Source: Roseovarius indicus (GTDB lineage: Bacteria; Pseudomonadota; Alphaproteobacteria; Rhodobacterales; Rhodobacteraceae). Taken from it: a stretch of 64,000 nt of DNA. Positions 42,281 through 51,796 of the stretch are shown here, one piece after another. Below the pieces are notes generated by a model, which saw only the letters and a list, made by a program, of their open reading frames with translations, did no database searches and was not told the DNA's origin. Positions within the stretch are counted from its first letter, which is position 1. The number at the start of each line of letters is the position of its first letter. Both the position numbers and the translations under genes were made by a program. The stretch covers positions 2,108,001 to 2,172,000 of the forward strand of contig NZ_CP031598.1 in assembly GCF_008728195.1 (NCBI RefSeq), read 5' to 3'.

Positions 42281-43289
42281 GTCGGCTCCTTTCGGTGGAT
42301 TGGGCCGCGGCGGAGAGAAGCGCGGGGCCGATGCGGGAAATTGGAAGTTGCTGGGCGACGGCCCCCATCTCGAAGGCGGCGCGGGGCATGCCGTAGACGG
42401 TCGAACTGGCCTCGTCCTGCCCGATCGTCCATCCGCCGGCCCGGCGGATGGCGGCGAGCCCCTCGGCCCCGTCGCGGCCCATACCGGTCAGCAGGACGCC
42501 GACCGCCGCCGGGCCGAGCGTGGCGGCCGAGTGGAAAAGCGCATCGACCGAGGGCCGGTGGCCGGACACGGGCGCGCCGGGAACAAGGCGGCAGCGCCGG
42601 CCCGGCGGGACGATCGAGAGGTGCCGGTCATTGCCCGGCGCCATGAGCACCAGCCCCGGTTCCAGCGAATCGGATGCAGCGGCCGGGCGGACCTGCGCCG
42701 AACAATGCCGGTCGAGCCGCTGGGCCAGGCCGGGAAGGTACGTGCCGCTGATGTGCTGCACGATCAGCGTCGGCGGGCAGGATTTCGGGTAGGCGGAAAG
42801 AACCTGGATCAGCGCCTCGACGCCGCCGGTCGAGGCGCCGATGACCACTGTTTTCCACCCGTCGGAGATATGGGCCCTGGGGCACGGCTGCACGGGCTGG
42901 CGCCGAAGCCCGAAACGGGTTCCGAGGTAGGGGCCGAGACCGCCCGCGCGATCGACATCGACGTCGGTGATGCTGGTATATGGCCCGGACGCCGGGCGGA
43001 GCCCCGCCGCGATCAGGATGCAGTCGACCTCGAGCGCGGCGAGCATCGCGGCGTACATCGGAAAGTTGCCCAGTCGCGTCACCTCTTCCGCGATGAGCAC
43101 GAGGTCGGGATGCTCGTGCTCGGTCAGATTGTAGGCCTCCGTCAGGTCCCTCGCACTTCCGATCAGGGCGATACCGGGCGTTTCGCCGATCGACTGAAGA
43201 TAGCGGTGCGACCGGTGCCGACGCGGGTCGAGCAGCAGGATCGAGAGGCTGGATGATTCTTGCGACGGCACGGGAGCTCTTCCTGGCAA
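42273..43289 (-). CDS. cheB: chemotaxis methylesterase with degenerate receiver domain
   Basis: 338 aa. The C-terminal esterase is intact: Ser153 (GASTGG), His179 (VQHISG) and Asp273 (GMGRDG). The N-terminal domain (about 15-130) has receiver-like length, but the phospho-acceptor Asp is absent: HPDLVLIAEEV has Ala67 where PDxxxLD is expected, and the acidic pair is reduced to LLLDP. Phosphorylation by CheA is therefore unlikely to activate it in the classical way. It overlaps cheD by eight bases and is divergent from the globin-coupled receptor gene. Confidence 0.9.
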   Translation of the reverse strand: MPGRAPVPSQESSSLSILLLDPRRHRSHRYLQSIGETPGIALIGSARDLTEAYNLTEHEHPDLVLIAEEVTRLGNFPMYAAMLAALEVDCILIAAGLRPASGPYTSITDVDVDRAGGLGPYLGTRFGLRRQPVQPCPRAHISDGWKTVVIGASTGGVEALIQVLSAYPKSCPPTLIVQHISGTYLPGLAQRLDRHCSAQVRPAAASDSLEPGLVLMAPGNDRHLSIVPPGRRCRLVPGAPVSGHRPSVDALFHSAATLGPAAVGVLLTGMGRDGAEGLAAIRRAGGWTIGQDEASSTVYGMPRAAFEMGAVAQQLPISRIGPALLSAAAQSTERSRHG

Positions 43290-43510
43290 TGGCCCCGGCC
43301 TGTCCGGGCGCCTGCGTCGATCTTTAGGCGCAGAGAGTTAAGAGCCGGAAAACTCATGCATAGAATTTTACGGGATTGATCTGCGCATGATCCGGCCGGC
43401 GTTAACCGATTGTTCTTGGTTGGTGCATAACGTCGCCCTCGGTCCGGGTGCCCTGGAAACGGGGCTCCGCACCGTCCGCAACAGCCGCGCGATCTGTGAT
43501 GAGGTAAGGA

Positions 43511-44968
43511 ATGGAAGCTCTGAAAATCGTTCAGGAACCGTCGGAAGACCGTTTCGCCACCTTCGGGTTGGACCTGTCAAACACCGAAACGTTGAAGCGG
43601 CTTCGGCCGACGATCAGCGCGGCACTCGGTCCGGCGCTGGATGGGCTTTACGACAATATCCGGGCCAACCCGGGGCTGCGCGCGTTTTTTCAAGACGAAC
43701 AGCACATGGAGCGTTCGAAGGAAGCCCAGCGTCGGCACTGGCTGGCCATCTGTAACGGCCGGTTTGACGACGACTACCAGGAGCGCGCCCACCGGATCGG
43801 CAAGACCCACGCCCGGATCGGGCTGCGGCCCATAGACTATATCGGCGGGTACTCGCACGTGTGCGACGCCCTGATCGCGGCCGTGGTGAGCGAGCATCTT
43901 GGCCGGTCTTCACGTCTTTTCGGCTTTCGCCGTACCGATGTTGACGGGCTGACGCTGGACATCTGCACGCTGATCAAGGCGACGCTGATCGATGTCAGCG
44001 CGTCTCTCTCCGTCTATACCGACAGCGTCGAGAACATGAGGGACGATGCCGAGACATGTCTCGCCTTTTCCCTCGACAAGCTGGCCGACGCGTTGGCCGC
44101 GCTGGCGGAAGGCGACCTCACGGTGTCAGTCGACACGGCGGAATTCAACGGCAACGAGAAGCTGGCGTCGGCACTGAATCTTGCCGTGTCTAACCTGAGC
44201 GACCTGATTTCCGAGACGCGCCGAAGCGCAGAGACGATCAAGTCGAGCTCGCGGGAAGTGGCCCAGGCGGCGGATGATCTCGCCAAGCGCACCGAGCAGC
44301 AGGCGACCAATCTCGAGGAAACGACAGCCGCGGTGAACACGCTCAACGATTCCGTGCGTGACACGGCCGCCTCGGCCCGCACGACGAACGAGACCGTCGA
44401 CCTTGCACTTCGAGATGCGCGGGCCGGGGGCAAGGTCGTCGAGGACACGCAAAAGGCCATGACGCAGATCGAATCGTCTGCGCATGAGATGAGCCAGATC
44501 ATCGGTGTCATCGACGAGATCGCCTTCCAGACCAACCTGCTGGCGCTCAACGCCGGGGTCGAGGCCGCGCGGGCAGGCGAAGCCGGCAAGGGATTCGCCG
44601 TCGTGGCATCCGAGGTCCGGACACTCGCACAACGCTCCGCCGAGGCGGCCAAATCGATCAAGGCGCTGATCGGTGCCAGCTCGGATCACGTCTCGGCCGG
44701 CGTGGAACTGGTGCAGAACACCTCCGAGGTCCTCAAGCGAACGATCGCGGCGTTCGGCGAAGTGAGCGAACAGGTCAACGCGATCACCGAGGCGACGCAG
44801 ACCCAGGCTTCGAACATCGAAGAAATCAACGCCGCGGTCTCCTACCTCGACCAGATGACCCAACAGAATGCGGCCATGGTCGAGCAGACGTCGGCGGCCG
44901 GGGCGTCGCTTGCGAACGAGGCCGACACCATGGCCGGACAAGTCGCGGAATTCCGGCTCGGCTCCTGA
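43511..44968 (+). CDS. globin-coupled methyl-accepting chemotaxis protein
   Basis: 485 aa, soluble, no membrane helix. Residues about 15-165 are a globin sensor, with likely proximal haem ligand His100 in [20 protein letters not shown], the standard globin-coupled-sensor motif. A HAMP-like segment ([15 protein letters not shown]) and the methyl-accepting signalling domain follow ([20 protein letters not shown]). It probably senses oxygen, as HemAT does. It is the first gene of the plus-strand che operon, so aerotaxis may be its main input (inference). Confidence 0.92.
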   Translation: MEALKIVQEPSEDRFATFGLDLSNTETLKRLRPTISAALGPALDGLYDNIRANPGLRAFFQDEQHMERSKEAQRRHWLAICNGRFDDDYQERAHRIGKTHARIGLRPIDYIGGYSHVCDALIAAVVSEHLGRSSRLFGFRRTDVDGLTLDICTLIKATLIDVSASLSVYTDSVENMRDDAETCLAFSLDKLADALAALAEGDLTVSVDTAEFNGNEKLASALNLAVSNLSDLISETRRSAETIKSSSREVAQAADDLAKRTEQQATNLEETTAAVNTLNDSVRDTAASARTTNETVDLALRDARAGGKVVEDTQKAMTQIESSAHEMSQIIGVIDEIAFQTNLLALNAGVEAARAGEAGKGFAVVASEVRTLAQRSAEAAKSIKALIGASSDHVSAGVELVQNTSEVLKRTIAAFGEVSEQVNAITEATQTQASNIEEINAAVSYLDQMTQQNAAMVEQTSAAGASLANEADTMAGQVAEFRLGS

Positions 44969-45045
44969 AGCGCCTGCACCGACGGCTGCCGGAAAGGCGA
45001 GGCGAGACACGCATGTTCATGTTCCGATCAAGAAGGACTTCGACA

Positions 45046-45336
45046 ATGGACGACAAGCTATTGCTGCCTGCGCGGTTTGACAGCGCCGCGGCTCAGACGG
45101 TCACCGAGAACCTCATGGTACGGCGGGGCCGCCCCCTGACCGTCGGTGCCGGTCAGGTTGCCTTTGCCGGGGCGCTGGGGCTTCAGGTGCTTATCGCCGC
45201 CCGACGCCAATGGGCACAGAGTGATATCGCATTCGAGGTGTCCGAACCGAGCGACGCATTGCTCGACGCGTGCCGGGCACTCGGTATTGCAGGCTCCGAA
45301 ATCGGCATTTCGCCGGATCCGGAGGTCGCGGCATGA
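45046..45336 (+). CDS. STAS-domain protein of the che operon
   Basis: 96 aa from ATG 45046 with AAGGA upstream. It has the STAS pattern found at the head of alphaproteobacterial che operons: GAGQVAFAGALGLQVLIAAR, then IAFEVSEPSDALLDACRALG. The Asp-Ser phosphorylation site of anti-sigma antagonists is missing (Ala-Gly-Ala instead), so it likely works by binding, not phospho-switching. CheY starts within its stop (ATGA). Confidence 0.8.
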   Translation: MDDKLLLPARFDSAAAQTVTENLMVRRGRPLTVGAGQVAFAGALGLQVLIAARRQWAQSDIAFEVSEPSDALLDACRALGIAGSEIGISPDPEVAA

Positions 45337-45713
45337 CGGTACAGGTTCTGGCAATCGACGATTCCCGCACCATGCGCAATCTTCTCAACGCGACGCTAAG
45401 CTCGGCCGGTTTCGAAGTCGAGCTCGCCGAGGATGGTGAAGACGGCTTGCGCCGCTTTGACCAATCCGACCCCGATGTGGTGATCACGGACATCAACATG
45501 CCCCGCCTTGACGGTTTCGGCTTCATCGAGGCCGCAAGGGGCCGGTCGCGCGACCGGGTGGTGCCGATCCTGGTTTTGACGACCGAGAGTGCCGCAGACC
45601 TGAAGGATCGCGCCCGCGCCGCCGGGGCGTCGGGCTGGATCGTCAAACCTTTCGACGAGGACAAACTTCTATGGGCGATCGAACGGGTCGCAGGACCGGA
45701 GGTGCGTCGATGA
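45333..45713 (+). CDS. cheY: CheY-type response regulator
   Basis: 126-aa single receiver domain. Acidic pocket D9 and D10, phospho-acceptor D53 (VVITDINMPRLDG), Thr83 region (LVLTTESAAD) and K105 (WIVKPFDE) are all present. It would carry the signal from CheA to the motor or act as a phosphate sink; no CheZ is seen. Its ATG overlaps the STAS stop and its own stop overlaps cheA, indicating tight coupling. Confidence 0.94.
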   Translation: MTVQVLAIDDSRTMRNLLNATLSSAGFEVELAEDGEDGLRRFDQSDPDVVITDINMPRLDGFGFIEAARGRSRDRVVPILVLTTESAADLKDRARAAGASGWIVKPFDEDKLLWAIERVAGPEVRR

Positions 45714-47812
45714 GCTCCAACGGAACCGAGGATTTTCGCAGCTCTTTCTTCGAGGAGTGTGAGGAACTGCTCGAATCCATGCATGATGGGTTCGATCTGC
45801 TGGCGGGTGGCGGGCAGGATGGCGAGACGATGAACGCCATCTTTCGCGCCGTCCATTCCATCAAGGGCGGGGCGGGAGCCTTTGGCTTCACCGATCTCGT
45901 GGCCTTCGCCCACCAGTTCGAAACTGCGCTGGATCACGTGCGTTCGGGTAAATGCGAGGCCGATGCGGAACTTCTCGATCTCTTCCGGCAGTGCGGCGAC
46001 AACCTGTCCGACCTTGTGTCTGCTGCCAGAAATGGCGGCGATGTCCCGCCTCGCGGCGCTGGCTTGCTTGAGCTGCTGCACGATGCAATCGGCACGAGCG
46101 CAGACAGCGAAGATGACGCGCCACCGGATTTCGAACCCGTGACGCTCGACATCGGTGCGGGAGGGGGCGCGGATCGGGTTTTCACCATACGCTTTTCCGC
46201 CGCGCCCGGACTTTTTGCCTCCGGAAATGAGCCGCTGGTGCTGTTCCGGGCCTTGGCCGGCCTTGGCCGGCTCGACGTAGAGGCCGACGTGTCCGGCGTG
46301 CCCCAGCTTGACAGGTTGACCCCGCAGGAGTGTCATCTTGCCTGGACCGCGACGCTTTCAACCCGCGCGAGCGAGACGGATATTCGCGACGTTTTCGAGT
46401 TCGTCGATGGCGCCTGCCGGCTCGACATCGACGAGGAGGCCGGACCGGCTGATCCGCCAGAGGAGGTTCCGGCTGCAGGGCTGCCGTCCTTGTCCGAACT
46501 GATCGGTGGTGGCGAAGATTCCGATGCCACCCGGGAAACCGATCGCGAACCGGAAGCCGCAGGGCCCGAGCCCGCTGCCACAACGGCCGGCAGCAGTGCA
46601 CCTCGCCCGGGCGGTACGATCCGGGTCGATCTCGACAAGATCGACAAGCTCATCAACCTGGTGGGAGAATTGGTGATCAAGGAAGCGATGTTGTCGCAGT
46701 CGATCACCGATCTTCCCGGGCAAACGGAAAGCGACCTTTCGGCCGCTTTGGAAAGTCTCAAGCAACTGGCTGGCGAGATACAGGAGGGTGTGATGGCAGT
46801 CCGCGCTCAGCCGGTGAAACCCATGTTCCAACGCATGGCGCGTATCGTGCGCGAGGCTGGAGCTGCCACCGGAAAGAGAGTGCGTTTCGTCACGAACGGG
46901 GACTACACCGAGGTCGACAAGACCGTAATCGAACGCCTTGTCGATCCGCTAACGCACATGATTCGCAATGCCATCGACCATGGCCTCGAAACGGCCGACC
47001 AGCGCGAGGCAGCCGGCAAGTCGCGCGAAGGCACAGTCACGATCACGGCGGCGCATAGATCCGGCCGGGTGATGATCGACGTCGCCGATGATGGCGGAGG
47101 CATCAATCGCGAGAAAGTCAGGAAACTGGCGGTCGAGCGTGGCCTCATTGCAAAATCAGATACGCTCTCTGCGGCGGAGATCGACAACCTCCTGTTTCTG
47201 CCGGGCTTTTCGTCCAAGGACGAGGTGTCGGAAATGTCGGGCCGTGGCGTTGGTCTCGACGTTGTGCGCAGTGAAATCCAGACACTCGGCGGGCGGGTCT
47301 CGATCCATTCGGAACCGGGTGAGGGCACGACGTTTTCGATCAGCCTGCCGCTGACGCTGGCCGTGCTCGAGGGCATGGTGATCCGGGTCGCCAACCAAAC
47401 GATGGTGGTACCGATCTCCGCGATCCAGGAAACCCTGCAGCCGCGGTCTGCCGCCATCCATGCGATAGGATCCGGCGGTTGGGTCCTCAAGAACCGAAGC
47501 GGTCTCGTTCCCGTCATCGATCTGGGTGGCTTCTTCGGGTTTCGAGGATCGGTCGCCGATATCGACTCCCACGTGCTGCTGCTGATCGAATCCGATGCCA
47601 ATCAGCACTATGCCCTGATTGTCGATGACATACAGGATCAGCGGCAGGTCGTGATCAAGAGCCTCGAAACCAACTACCAGCAGGTTCAAGGCGTTGCCGC
47701 CGCCACCATTCTCGGCGACGGGCGGATCGCGCTCATCATCGACCCGGACAGCATCGCGCGTGGCAGCGGCGGCCTGGGGTCGGGACATTCCTCTTTCCAA
47801 ATGGCGGTATGA
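45710..47812 (+). CDS. cheA: chemotaxis histidine kinase
   Basis: 700 aa from ATG 45710. Domain order: HPt with phospho-accepting His49 (AVHSIKGGAGAFG), a variable region about 135-300 (P2-like, acidic/Pro-rich linker), dimerisation (IDKLINLVGELVIKEAMLSQ), HATPase (HMIRNAIDHGLE, VADDGGGINR and GRGVGLDVV boxes) and the C-terminal CheW-like domain. It overlaps cheY and cheW by four bases each, so cheY-A-W are translated as a unit. Confidence 0.96.
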   Translation: MSSNGTEDFRSSFFEECEELLESMHDGFDLLAGGGQDGETMNAIFRAVHSIKGGAGAFGFTDLVAFAHQFETALDHVRSGKCEADAELLDLFRQCGDNLSDLVSAARNGGDVPPRGAGLLELLHDAIGTSADSEDDAPPDFEPVTLDIGAGGGADRVFTIRFSAAPGLFASGNEPLVLFRALAGLGRLDVEADVSGVPQLDRLTPQECHLAWTATLSTRASETDIRDVFEFVDGACRLDIDEEAGPADPPEEVPAAGLPSLSELIGGGEDSDATRETDREPEAAGPEPAATTAGSSAPRPGGTIRVDLDKIDKLINLVGELVIKEAMLSQSITDLPGQTESDLSAALESLKQLAGEIQEGVMAVRAQPVKPMFQRMARIVREAGAATGKRVRFVTNGDYTEVDKTVIERLVDPLTHMIRNAIDHGLETADQREAAGKSREGTVTITAAHRSGRVMIDVADDGGGINREKVRKLAVERGLIAKSDTLSAAEIDNLLFLPGFSSKDEVSEMSGRGVGLDVVRSEIQTLGGRVSIHSEPGEGTTFSISLPLTLAVLEGMVIRVANQTMVVPISAIQETLQPRSAAIHAIGSGGWVLKNRSGLVPVIDLGGFFGFRGSVADIDSHVLLLIESDANQHYALIVDDIQDQRQVVIKSLETNYQQVQGVAAATILGDGRIALIIDPDSIARGSGGLGSGHSSFQMAV

Positions 47813-48282
47813 CCATGAAACACGCGGTACTAGAACCTTCGAGAACCTACCAGGAAGTCGTGGCTTTCCGGGTGTCGGACCAGGATTTCTGCTTTGACCT
47901 CACATCGGTCAGGGAGATACGCGGTTGGACGGAGACAACCATCCTCCCGCGGGCGCAAAGCTATGTGAAAGGTGTCATAAACCTGCGTGGCTCTGTCGTC
48001 CCGGTGGTAGACCTATCAGAACGCTTGGGGCTTGGGGCCACAGACCCTCACCCGCGCACCGTGATCATCATCACGGTGCTTGAAAACCAGACTGTCGGGC
48101 TTCTGGCGGATGTGGTCTCTGATATCCTGACGGTGTCTCCAAGTGATCTTCAGCCCATTCCGGATATCGTCGACGACACGGTGCGGCGATTCATTTCCGG
48201 TGTCCTCGTCATAGAAGACAGGATGATCCGAAAGATGGATCTGGCCGAGGTGTTGCCGTCGGTTCAGGGTGAGGCAGTATGA
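47809..48282 (+). CDS. cheW: chemotaxis adaptor protein
   Basis: 157 aa. Couples receptors to CheA. Family segments: VVAFRVSDQDFCFDLTSVRE, VKGVINLRGSVVPVVDLSER and QTVGLLADVVSDILTVSPSD. The 10-residue N-terminal extension is polar. The ATG overlaps the cheA stop; cheR follows with no real gap. Confidence 0.95.
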   Translation: MTMKHAVLEPSRTYQEVVAFRVSDQDFCFDLTSVREIRGWTETTILPRAQSYVKGVINLRGSVVPVVDLSERLGLGATDPHPRTVIIITVLENQTVGLLADVVSDILTVSPSDLQPIPDIVDDTVRRFISGVLVIEDRMIRKMDLAEVLPSVQGEAV

Positions 48283-48283
48283 C

Positions 48284-49141
48284 GTGACCCGCATGCCGAC
48301 GCCCGCACCGGCGATGGTGCGCAACGAACTCGACGACAGATCCTTTCTGCGACTTTCCGAGCTCGTTTACTCGGAAAGCGGCATTGTACTGAGCGACGGC
48401 AAGCGTAACCTGGTGACGTCGCGCCTGGCGCGACGATTGCGTGATCTCGATCTCGCCGATTTCGATGCGTATTGCCAGCATCTGGAGTCGGCCGATGGCG
48501 CCGCCGAGAGGCGCCGAATGATCTCGCTTCTGACGACGAATGTGACGAAGTTCTTTCGTGAAGTGCACCATTTTGAAGCCTTGCAGGCGCAGATTTTGCC
48601 ACCGCTCATTGCGCGGGCTCGCAGCGGTGGGCGGGTGCGCATCTGGTCGGCCGGCTGTTCGTCGGGGCAGGAACCCTACAGCATCGCGGCGACCGTCAAG
48701 AAGCTGATGCCCGACGTGAACCGCCATGACTTGCGTATCCTCGGGACGGATATCGATCCGGAGATGATCCGCGCTGGCCGCGCGGCGATCTACACCGATG
48801 CCGACGAGCCGCAGATACCGCCCGACATGCGAAGGCTCATGTTCGGGCCGGCGGAGACCCGGGAAGCCGGAGTGCCGATCGCCCCTGATGTCAAGTCGCT
48901 GGTCACGCTGACGGAGTTGAACCTGATGCAGGATTGGCCGATGCGTGGTCGCTTCGACGTGATCTTCTGCCGCAACGTGGTGATCTATTTCGACGCCAAA
49001 ACCCAGGCGCGCCTCTGGGCGCGGTTCGCGGAGGTTCTGGCGCCGGGCGGCTATCTGTTCGTCGGGCATTCCGAGCGTGTCTCGGGCCCGGCGGTCGACC
49101 AGTTCACGCCGACCGGCGTGACGCAGTATTGCCGCACGTGA
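48284..49141 (+). CDS. cheR: chemotaxis methyltransferase
   Basis: About 285 aa. Methylates receptor glutamates with AdoMet. Seen: N-terminal helical domain (SFLRLSELVYSESGIVLSDG), LLTTNVTKFFREVHHF, AdoMet-binding WSAGCSSGQEPYSIA, LGTDIDPEMI and FCRNVVIYFD. The start is uncertain: GTG 48284 has GAGG ten bases upstream, while GTG 48269 and ATG 48293 are in frame. Confidence 0.95.
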   Translation: MTRMPTPAPAMVRNELDDRSFLRLSELVYSESGIVLSDGKRNLVTSRLARRLRDLDLADFDAYCQHLESADGAAERRRMISLLTTNVTKFFREVHHFEALQAQILPPLIARARSGGRVRIWSAGCSSGQEPYSIAATVKKLMPDVNRHDLRILGTDIDPEMIRAGRAAIYTDADEPQIPPDMRRLMFGPAETREAGVPIAPDVKSLVTLTELNLMQDWPMRGRFDVIFCRNVVIYFDAKTQARLWARFAEVLAPGGYLFVGHSERVSGPAVDQFTPTGVTQYCRT

Positions 49142-49177
49142 TCCTCCGCTGCGGCCTCAGGAAAACAGGAGACGATC

Positions 49178-49564
49178 GTGAGTCTGAAAGAAAGATTGAG
49201 CGTGATGGTCGTGGACGACATGTCGGTCAGCCGGGGCCTGATCATCCAGGCGTTGGAGGATATCGGCATCAAGACCATCGACTTTTGCAATGATGGCGAA
49301 AGCGCGTTCCGCAAACTTGCGGTGAAGCCGGTACACTTGGTCATTTCCGACTACAACATGCCTGGGGCGAATGGCCTGCAGCTGTTGGCGGGGCTGCGGC
49401 AGTACCAGGCGACGCAGCGGATCGGGTTCATCCTGATTACCGGTACCGCATCGCAGGAGATCGTCGACAAGGGAAACCAGCTGGGCATGAACAATTACCT
49501 CAAGAAGCCGTTTTCTTCGGCCGACCTGAAGGCCTGCATCGAGCGCGTCGTGGGGCCGCTATGA
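49178..49564 (+). CDS. second CheY-type response regulator
   Basis: 128-aa single receiver with D13/D14, phospho-acceptor D58 (LVISDYNMPGANG), a T/S switch position in FILITGTASQEI and K110 (NYLKKPFS). It is distinct from the first CheY (about half the residues differ by eye), so one may drive the motor and the other drain phosphate. GTG start with AGGAGA upstream. It overlaps the next small gene (ATGA). Confidence 0.92.
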   Translation: MSLKERLSVMVVDDMSVSRGLIIQALEDIGIKTIDFCNDGESAFRKLAVKPVHLVISDYNMPGANGLQLLAGLRQYQATQRIGFILITGTASQEIVDKGNQLGMNNYLKKPFSSADLKACIERVVGPL

Positions 49565-49875
49565 CGATGAATGAAGATGAAAACATTTCGCTGGCGGCCG
49601 TGCTTTCGAACACCGCGAAGCTGCTGGAGGTCCTGTCGGCCAAGTCCGCGGAGATCGATGAAGCTGTCGGCGACTGGCTGGTCAGCGGTGACGGGACCCG
49701 ACCGCCGCTTGTTTTGCTGCAGGATGTCGATCTCCTCAGGCAGTCGGTCGACTGTCTGAGGATCCTGGCGGGTAATCTTGCCCGGCAGGAGCTTGAGGGT
49801 TGCATCATTTCGGTCGCCGACGCCGTTGATGGTATCTATCTGGAATCGATAAGAAGCGGCTGCCGGCGCACCTGA
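49561..49875 (+). CDS. small helical protein at the end of the che operon
   Basis: 104 aa, predicted all-helical (LAAVLSNTAKLLEVLSAKSA, DVDLLRQSVDCLRILAGNLA). Its start overlaps the second CheY stop by four bases, so it is surely translated with it. No family recognised. Its size and position resemble those of a CheY-interacting protein such as a phosphatase or localisation factor, but I see no CheZ/CheX motif. A terminator follows directly. Confidence 0.7.
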   Translation: MTMNEDENISLAAVLSNTAKLLEVLSAKSAEIDEAVGDWLVSGDGTRPPLVLLQDVDLLRQSVDCLRILAGNLARQELEGCIISVADAVDGIYLESIRSGCRRT

Positions 49876-49896
49876 AAACAGCCGCCGCAGCCGACG

Positions 49897-49926
49897 AAAA
49901 AAGCCCCGACATGTGTCGGGGTTTTT
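49897..49926. terminator. bidirectional intrinsic terminator between convergent chemotaxis genes
   Basis: AAAAAA then CCCCGACA-TG-TGTCGGGG then TTTTT: the stem reads the same way from both strands, with a T tract on each side. It can end the che operon (+) and the receptor gene (-). Confidence 0.9.
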
Positions 49927-50030
49927 CTTGTTTGCCTGTTTCGATGTTCCGCTTGGCGCCAGGGTGGCGTGATCGCGAGGAGGAGGTCTCTTCGCGAAAT
50001 GCCTGCCCGCGTGGTTCGCGGCGGCCCGGG

Positions 50031-51761
50031 TCATGCGACCCGGGCTGTTCCGTTGCGCGGGTCGGTGCGGAAGCTCTGGACAGCGGCGTTGAGATCCCGG
50101 GCGTCCTGGTCGAGCTGGTGGGTGGCGGCGGTCGATTCTTCCACCATGGCCGCATTCTGCTGGGTCACACCGTCCAGCTGGCCGACGCCCGTGTTGATCT
50201 GGGTGAGGCCGGCCGATTGCTCGGCGGTGCGCTCCGCGATGCGGGTGATATGGATGGAAATATCCGCGACCTGCCGGACGATGGATTGCAGCGCGTCGCC
50301 GGCCTTTCGTACGAGCGAGACACCTTCCTCGACATGGGTGGCGGAGCCGTCGATCAACGACTTGATCTCGAGCACGGCCTCGGACGAACGATGCGCGAGC
50401 GCGCGCACCTCGGTCGCGACCACGGCGAACCCCTTGCCGGCCTCGCCAGCCCGTGCGGCCTCGACCCCGGCGTTGAGTGCCAGCAGGTTGGTCTGGAAGG
50501 CAATATCCTCGATCACGCCGATGATCTGGTGGATCTGGGCCGAGCTTTCCTCGATCGTGCTGACCGCGTCGACGGCCCGGTGCACGACGTGGCCGGTTTC
50601 GTCGGCGTCGCAGCGTGCGGTGTCGGCAATATCGGCCGCCTCGCGGCTTTCACTGGCTGTGGTGGCGATGCTGCGGGTGAGCTCGTCGAGTGCCGCCGCG
50701 GTTTCCTCGAGCGTGGCGGCCTGGCCTTCGGTGCGCTGGGAGAGATCGTCGGACGACCGGGCGATCTCGGTCGATCGCTGGCTGATGAAACCGGCGTTGT
50801 CGCGCACCTTTTCGACGGCGGTCGACAGGAGCGTGGTCGCCCGGTTGAAATTCTTGCGCAGGGCCTCGTATTCCGGTGCGAAGGGGATCTCGATACGCCG
50901 GGTCAGATCGCCTTCGGCCAGACCGTCGAGGCCGACGGTAAGCGCATCGACGACCGTGCGCTGTTCCTGCTCTTTCTGCGCGATCATTTCGGCCGTTTCG
51001 CGGGCCTTGGCATCGGCCTCGCGGGCGAGGCGTTCGGTCTCTCGCGCGCGCACCAGCTTTTCGCGCTGACCGTCGAGGGCGCGGGCGATGCGCCCGATCT
51101 CGTCACCCTTGCCGAGATGTGGCACAGGCGTTTCCAACTGCCCTTCCGCAACCCGTGTCATGGCAGCGGTCACGTCCTCGAGCGGGCGCGAGAGCCAGCG
51201 CCGCAGCAGGTAGGCGGAGATGAGTAAAAGGGACACGAGCACGCCGATGGCCCAGAGCCATGCCTCCTGGCTGGCCTCGTGGACGATCTGCATCTGCCCC
51301 TCGGGGGACCAGAGGCTGCCGACGGCGCCGACGATCGTGTTCTCCTCGCCCATAATGACGGGAACGACCACGGCTGTGCCGTCTTCGCTGAATTGCGGCT
51401 CGCCCCGTTCCATTGCGGCGATCGCCAAGGGCCTGAGGGTCGAGCTTGGATCGAAGCCTTCCATGCCGGCGCGAGCCGCTTCCTCGGCCCCCGGGCGATA
51501 AGCCGCGAGCCCGACGACATCACCATGCTCCTTTTCGAGAAGGTTGCTCATTTCCTCTTCGATGCGATCGAACTTTTCGAACCGAATGGCGCCGGCCGAC
51601 CGATCGGCAAGGGCCGAGGTGGCGGACGTGGCGCGCATGATGATCTGGTCGCCGACCATGCCTTTCAGCATGGCCGAGTATTGCAGTGCCGGTATGGTCG
51701 CGACGCAGACCGCCGTGAGGAAGACCATGGTGATGGCTTTGAAAAACACGTTGATTTGCAT
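50031..51761 (-). CDS. methyl-accepting chemotaxis protein with periplasmic sensor
   Basis: 576 aa. TM1 (AITMVFLTAVCVATIPALQY), a periplasmic domain of about 140 residues (QIIMRATSATSALADRSAGA to EGQMQIVHEA), TM2 (LWAIGVLVSLLLISAYLL), HAMP domain (RPLEDVTAAMTRVAEGQLET), coiled linker, and the signalling hairpin ([20 protein letters not shown]). The ligand is unknown. A secreted PDC-type protein is encoded immediately upstream on the same strand, which may bind the ligand and dock here (inference). Confidence 0.93.
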   Translation of the reverse strand: MQINVFFKAITMVFLTAVCVATIPALQYSAMLKGMVGDQIIMRATSATSALADRSAGAIRFEKFDRIEEEMSNLLEKEHGDVVGLAAYRPGAEEAARAGMEGFDPSSTLRPLAIAAMERGEPQFSEDGTAVVVPVIMGEENTIVGAVGSLWSPEGQMQIVHEASQEAWLWAIGVLVSLLLISAYLLRRWLSRPLEDVTAAMTRVAEGQLETPVPHLGKGDEIGRIARALDGQREKLVRARETERLAREADAKARETAEMIAQKEQEQRTVVDALTVGLDGLAEGDLTRRIEIPFAPEYEALRKNFNRATTLLSTAVEKVRDNAGFISQRSTEIARSSDDLSQRTEGQAATLEETAAALDELTRSIATTASESREAADIADTARCDADETGHVVHRAVDAVSTIEESSAQIHQIIGVIEDIAFQTNLLALNAGVEAARAGEAGKGFAVVATEVRALAHRSSEAVLEIKSLIDGSATHVEEGVSLVRKAGDALQSIVRQVADISIHITRIAERTAEQSAGLTQINTGVGQLDGVTQQNAAMVEESTAATHQLDQDARDLNAAVQSFRTDPRNGTARVA

Positions 51762-51796
51762 CCGAACCTCCAGTTCCTTGACGCAGCCCGAGGGCC

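Noticed and set aside
49561..49875. CheZ
   Set aside because: Too short and lacks the CheZ catalytic Asp/Gln segment that I would expect.
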